7,628 nucleotides of DNA from CAYHDV01 sp047619465 (GTDB lineage: Bacteria; Patescibacteriota; Minisyncoccia; Phycocordibacterales; CSBR16-119): the NCBI GenBank assembly GCA_047619465.1, contig JBLHJW010000026.1:1-7628 (forward strand), given 5' to 3'. The notes beneath the pieces are model-generated. The model was not told where the DNA came from. It saw only the letters and a list, made by a program, of their open reading frames with translations, and ran no database searches. Numbering within the stretch: the stretch's first letter is position 1; the number at the start of each line of letters is the position of its first letter. This document shows positions 4,387-7,628 of the stretch, piece after piece. The position numbers were made by a program, and so were the translations under genes.

Positions 4387-6411
4387 CTATTTTGTCAACA
4401 AATCTCTAAAAGATGACTCATTCAAAATCTCAACCCCCAAATCCTTTGCCTTGTCATACTTTGACCCTGGATTATCTCCTGCCAACAAATAATCTGTCTT
4501 TGCAGAAACCGAACTCGACACCTTTCCCCCTCTTTTTTGAATCTCATCCTTTGCTTCATCACGAGAAAGTTTCTTTAGGGTTCCTGTAATCACGAATGTT
4601 TTTCCATTGAAAGATTTATTTACATCTAGATTGATTTCTTTTTCTATTTTTATATATTTCAGTAGATTTTCAATTTCCTTTTTATTCTCTTTATTCTTGA
4701 ACCAGGATACCAGAGAATCAGCCACAGTCTCACCCACTCCATCAACATCTGAGAGCTCTCCGACACTCTTATTCATTATCTCATTCATTGTTTTGAATCT
4801 ACCAGACAAAAGTCGCGCAGTTTCTTCTCCAACGTGGCGAATACCCAAAGAGAATAAAAGCTTCGTAAGTGAGACATCTCTACTTCTTTCAATTGCCTCT
4901 ATTAGATTCTTCGCAGACTTATCTTTAAACTGATCTAACGATAAAATGTCTCCTTCAGTCAAAGTATAAATATCAGCTCGTTCAGTTACCAGTCCAATCT
5001 CAAAGAACCTTTCTACAATTTTCTGTCCAAACCCAACTATGTTCATTCCTTTTTTAGAAACAAAATGTATTAGATTCTCCAACACAATTGCAGGGTGAGA
5101 TTTGTCTGCTAGATACCACGCCACAGAAAAAGCATCGCTAGCAGTCTCTCCCTTTTCTATGTTCCAGCCCTGTTTCTTGGCGTATTTCTCAATAGAGAAT
5201 TTCTTTTCACCTCCTGTACGCAAATCCTCCACCACACGAATAATTTCAGGGATAATATCTCCTGCTTTTTTAATGATCACGGTGTCTCCTATTTTCAATC
5301 CAAGTCTGTCTATCTCGTCCTGGTTGTGCAGTGTCGCACGGGAAACTGTAGACCCATCTACAATAGTCGGTCTGAGCCACGCTACAGGTGTCAGTGCCCC
5401 TGTTCTTCCTATCTGAACATGAATATCCTCTACTATAGTTGTAGCTTCAACCGACTTGAATTTATACGCCACACCGTACCGTGGTGCTTTGGCGGTGTAG
5501 CCAATAGATTTGTTTACCTTTTTTTGATTTATGTTTATTACGACACCGTCTATTCCATACTCTTCATTCTTGTGAATGTCATTCCAGTGTTCATAATATT
5601 TCTGAATGCAGTCAGTGTTATTGCAAACTTTGTATGCTTCATTTATTGAAAATCCCAATTTTTTAAGCTTTAGTAATTCCTTATCCTGAGTTTCTGGATT
5701 CTCATCTCCTTTTGAAATATCCAAGGCATACATAAAGGTCTGTAGTTTTCTCTTGGCAGTTTCTCTAGGGTTGAGTTGTCTCAGTGCTCCAGCTCCAGCA
5801 TTCCGAGGGTTTGCAAAGACAGCTTGTCCAGCTTTCTCTCTTTCTTTATTTATCTGATCTAAGTCGCTTTTTCTCATCCAAGCCTCACCTACAGCCACAC
5901 AGTCAATTTTATCCTTTAGAACATGGGGTAGGCTTTGAATAGTTTTAGCCTGCAAGGTCACGTCCTCCCCTACACGCCCGTCACCCCTTGTTGCGACTTG
6001 CTTCAGTAGACCACCCTCATACTCTGCAATTATTTTTAATCCATCGATTTTCAGTTCTAAACAATATTCTAATTTTCTTACATCGAAATCAGCTTTCTCT
6101 GTAAAACGATGAATCTTTTTCTCCCAGTCCACCAATTCTTCTTTATTAAAAATGTTTCCATATGACCACTGTCTATTTTTGTGAGTGACTTTCTTGAATT
6201 CCGCGAGAACAGAACCTCCAACCTGGTCTGTGGGGCTCTCTTTCTTTTTAAACTCAGGAAATTCCTGTTCTAGACTGTCTAGTTCTGAAAGCAAAGAATC
6301 ATATGCCTCATCGGATATTTCCGGAGCATCTTCTTTGTGGTACTTTTCCCTATGAAAGTTTATGAGTTCGGTAAGTTTTTCTATTCGTTTTTCTGTATCC
6401 TTTTTTGTCAT
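4387..6411 (-). CDS. ligA: NAD+-dependent DNA ligase, divergent (no zinc-finger cysteines)
   Basis: This 674-residue protein has full LigA length and domain order. Domain Ia keeps the NAD+ site residues Y24, H25, D34, Y37 and D38. The nucleotidyltransferase domain has ELKIDG with adenylated K121, TRGDGRVGED, E176 and FANPRNAGAGALRQL. The OB fold has GRTGALTPVAWLRP and SRATLHNQDEI, HhH repeats span about 505-570, and a BRCT domain spans about 598-674 (GKTFVITGTL). It seals nicks in replication and repair by way of ligase-AMP. Two departures stand out. Residues 401-450 contain none of the four zinc-binding cysteines, although the following IHFVSKKGMNIVGFG is normal. The motif IV lysine (IDGVVIK in E. 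coli, K290 as I recall) is N293 here, while the motif V lysine is kept (K317). PMLSL is RQWSY. It starts 5 nt after the PilX-like gene without a Shine-Dalgarno and stops with TAG. Confidence 0.96.
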   Translation of the reverse strand: MTKKDTEKRIEKLTELINFHREKYHKEDAPEISDEAYDSLLSELDSLEQEFPEFKKKESPTDQVGGSVLAEFKKVTHKNRQWSYGNIFNKEELVDWEKKIHRFTEKADFDVRKLEYCLELKIDGLKIIAEYEGGLLKQVATRGDGRVGEDVTLQAKTIQSLPHVLKDKIDCVAVGEAWMRKSDLDQINKEREKAGQAVFANPRNAGAGALRQLNPRETAKRKLQTFMYALDISKGDENPETQDKELLKLKKLGFSINEAYKVCNNTDCIQKYYEHWNDIHKNEEYGIDGVVININQKKVNKSIGYTAKAPRYGVAYKFKSVEATTIVEDIHVQIGRTGALTPVAWLRPTIVDGSTVSRATLHNQDEIDRLGLKIGDTVIIKKAGDIIPEIIRVVEDLRTGGEKKFSIEKYAKKQGWNIEKGETASDAFSVAWYLADKSHPAIVLENLIHFVSKKGMNIVGFGQKIVERFFEIGLVTERADIYTLTEGDILSLDQFKDKSAKNLIEAIERSRDVSLTKLLFSLGIRHVGEETARLLSGRFKTMNEIMNKSVGELSDVDGVGETVADSLVSWFKNKENKKEIENLLKYIKIEKEINLDVNKSFNGKTFVITGTLKKLSRDEAKDEIQKRGGKVSSSVSAKTDYLLAGDNPGSKYDKAKDLGVEILNESSFRDLLTK

Positions 6412-6416
6412 ATTAA

Positions 6417-6965
6417 TTATTCAGTAGCATTCAGCAATGTAGGGTCTACAGGTGGCTCTGGTTCAGGACTTAAATCAATCTCATTCAAGTATGTGGCTCC
6501 CAAAGCCCTCTCAACGAAATTTGCTGTAGGATTTAGAAGAGGGTCCACCTCTTCACAAGTTTTATTATATCCAAAGGATTCTACTCTGGTGTAGTTAGTG
6601 TTCCAGGCTTTGTAAACATGAACCTTCGCACACGTATTATCTACAGTGTTTACAAAAAAACTAAAACGTTCGTCAGCTTCTTGTATCAGAGGAGTGATTA
6701 TATATTGGGAAGTAGAAAAAGAATCACCTGAACAATCAAACGACGCACCGCTAGGATCTGAAAATGCATTATCATCTAGATCATGTAAAATAGCACATTC
6801 AAAGCCAGTGTCAGCAGCGAAGAAAGCCTTTGCCCCTTCTCTGGCGGCAGAAGATAGCACAGCTTCTGTATATGAGATTCTAGATATTCCAAGAGCAATA
6901 GACAGGATAATTCCTGTTATGAGAACTGTAAATAGTAGTGTGTATCCTTTGGTGTTCATAATCAT
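6417..6965 (-). CDS. PilX/GspK-like minor prepilin
   Basis: This 182-residue protein has a type III (prepilin) signal. A short basic leader is cut after G7 (NTKG^YTLLF), followed by the hydrophobic helix of residues 8-30. The +5 residue is Phe, not Glu, as in GspK-type tip subunits. Residues 38-60 (SSAAREGAKAFFAADTGFECAI) match the PilX N-terminal pattern 'qAf.AADaGle.A'. The exported part has four cysteines (57, 78, 112, 137), possibly two disulfides, and a Pro/Glu-rich tail (SPEPEPPVDP). It would join the tip or initiation complex of a type IV pilus or competence pseudopilus after processing by a PilD-type peptidase. The ATG overlaps the preceding stop by 1 nt (TAATG); an in-frame ATG two codons later (MNTKG) is an equally plausible start. 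Exact PilX versus GspK identity is uncertain. Confidence 0.85.
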   Translation of the reverse strand: MIMNTKGYTLLFTVLITGIILSIALGISRISYTEAVLSSAAREGAKAFFAADTGFECAILHDLDDNAFSDPSGASFDCSGDSFSTSQYIITPLIQEADERFSFFVNTVDNTCAKVHVYKAWNTNYTRVESFGYNKTCEEVDPLLNPTANFVERALGATYLNEIDLSPEPEPPVDPTLLNATE

Positions 6966-7537
6966 TATGGAAGTTTTCTAACCCAGCTAGTAAGAACCTC
7001 TCCAAGAACCATATCAAAAGTATCTCCTCCATGCTCCCAGGAAACAGTCACGGAAACCCTCACTTCTTTATCAGAAATCCATTCCATTGTGATCTTCCTA
7101 TTATAAATTGATTCTGGATCTGTGCTGTATTCGTAAAATCCATTAGTTGCATTAATGCTTAAGTTTGGACACCCGTTTGGGTCACACATAGTAATGTCAC
7201 CATTTAGATCTTGAGCTATTGAATGAGCGTCAATGGTGCAGCCACCTGCACTAAAACATAACGTGGGGTTGTTATTGGAATAACCCATAAAAAGAATGAA
7301 GCTCTCCCAGTCAGTTGTTCCAAATCTCAAAGCTGTATCCCTATAGAATCTCACGAGTTCCACTCCTTCTTGAGCTAGTAGATATGCTCCCTGCTTTTTC
7401 TTTGCGAAGTTTGTATCTGCTACACCATCTGCTGTTATAGAGATCAGGGCAACAATAGAAACAGAAAATATAAGTAGCGACACCAGTGTCTCTATCAGAG
7501 TAAATCCCTTATTGTTTTTTATTTTAAAGTTAAACAT
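6965..7537 (-). CDS. PilV/GspI-like minor prepilin
   Basis: This 190-residue protein has a textbook prepilin signal: MFNFKIKNNKG^FTLIETLVSLLIF, cleaved after G11, with Phe at +1 to be N-methylated and Glu at +5 (E16). The hydrophobic helix runs to about residue 36. AYLLAQEGVELVRFYRDTAL (51-70) matches the PilV/GspI pattern 'A..LA.egiE..R..R'. Two cysteine pairs follow (C94/C100 and C118/C123), and the C-terminus carries beta strands (KITMEWISDKEVRVSVTVSWEHG) typical of pseudopilins. It is processed by a prepilin peptidase and added to a type IV pilus or pseudopilus. It lies between another gene, 2 nt upstream, and the PilX-like gene, which overlaps it by 1 nt; this is the usual minor-pilin cluster layout. 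A GGAG lies 15 nt before ATG, too far for a standard Shine-Dalgarno. Confidence 0.9.
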   Translation of the reverse strand: MFNFKIKNNKGFTLIETLVSLLIFSVSIVALISITADGVADTNFAKKKQGAYLLAQEGVELVRFYRDTALRFGTTDWESFILFMGYSNNNPTLCFSAGGCTIDAHSIAQDLNGDITMCDPNGCPNLSINATNGFYEYSTDPESIYNRKITMEWISDKEVRVSVTVSWEHGGDTFDMVLGEVLTSWVRKLP

Positions 7538-7539
7538 AA

Positions 7540-7628
7540 TTATGAATCAATTCTCCGTGGAGTTATGGCGAACTGATAAGAAAATGGTGTACTAAAATCT
7601 TCCTTTTCATTGTCAATTTGACCATCTA
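7540..7628 (-). CDS. C-terminal 28 residues of an upstream gene, possibly another minor pilin
   Basis: One minus-strand frame is open from the window edge to a TAA at 7540-7542 and ends in FSYQFAITPRRIDS. The other two minus-strand frames hit stops within the first 15 bases. The stop lies 2 nt before the ATG of the PilV-like gene, matching the tight spacing of the unit. Too little is present to identify it. Its position suggests a FimT/GspH-type or similar prepilin. Confidence 0.6.
   Translation of the reverse strand, partial: DGQIDNEKEDFSTPFSYQFAITPRRIDS

Noticed and set aside
5062..5211. Frameshift or sequencing error as the cause of the missing LigA cysteines
   Set aside because: The frame is continuous, the flanking motifs align with normal spacing, and the alternative frame examined contains no cysteines and a stop.
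4607..5649. Three plus-strand open frames of 104-108 codons opposite ligA
   Set aside because: They are antisense to a well-conserved ligase frame and have no recognisable domains; rejected as shadows.
1..7628. CRISPR arrays, insertion sequences, riboswitches, replication origin
   Set aside because: No regularly spaced repeats, transposase-like frames, long leader with a conserved aptamer or DnaA-box cluster were seen on either strand.

Overview
The window looks like part of a small-genome bacterial chromosome, most likely from the Candidate Phyla Radiation (Patescibacteria, Parcubacteria-like). This placement is inference. It rests on the AT-rich genes packed with gaps of 1-12 nt, tRNA genes without an encoded CCA end, mostly absent or badly spaced Shine-Dalgarno sequences, an unusual NAD+ ligase, and minor type IV pilins beside housekeeping genes. 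All protein genes lie on the minus strand; two of the three intact tRNA genes lie on the plus strand. No 16S rRNA or other marker is present to fix the taxonomy.

Reading in the minus direction from the right edge, the first block is a type IV pilus or pseudopilus minor-pilin cluster. It holds the tail of an unidentified gene (7540-7628), a PilV/GspI-like prepilin (6965-7537) and a PilX/GspK-like prepilin (6417-6965). The NAD+-dependent DNA ligase gene ligA (4387-6411) follows after 5 nt, then a small unrecognised acidic protein (4018-4344) and an intrinsic terminator (about 3980-4008). The next unit is gatC-gatA, two subunits of the tRNA-dependent amidotransferase; gatB is not here. It is followed by a single-pass membrane protein whose cytosolic domain carries a HEPN-like R-x4-H motif (1650-2240).

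The stretch from 918 to 1649 holds no protein gene. It contains an initiator tRNA-fMet on the minus strand with its own terminator, a divergent elongator tRNA-Met, a tRNA-Asp, a perfect bidirectional 20-bp terminator hairpin, what looks like the 3' remnant of a lost convergent tRNA, and an 11-bp repeat of the tRNA-Asp 3' end. At the left edge is a TetR-type repressor gene with a clear promoter and palindromic operator. Its stop codon lies 2 nt before the start of an HlyD/AcrA-type efflux adaptor that runs off the window, so this is probably a self-regulated efflux operon.

The points most worth a second look are these: the ligase has lost all four zinc-finger cysteines and the motif IV lysine; the initiator tRNA has A-U/G-C/G-C in place of the usual three G-C pairs; the membrane-anchored protein is HEPN-like; an att-like repeat and a tRNA relic lie beside tRNA-Asp; and two genes have promoter -10 boxes 6-7 nt before the start codon, which suggests leaderless mRNAs.
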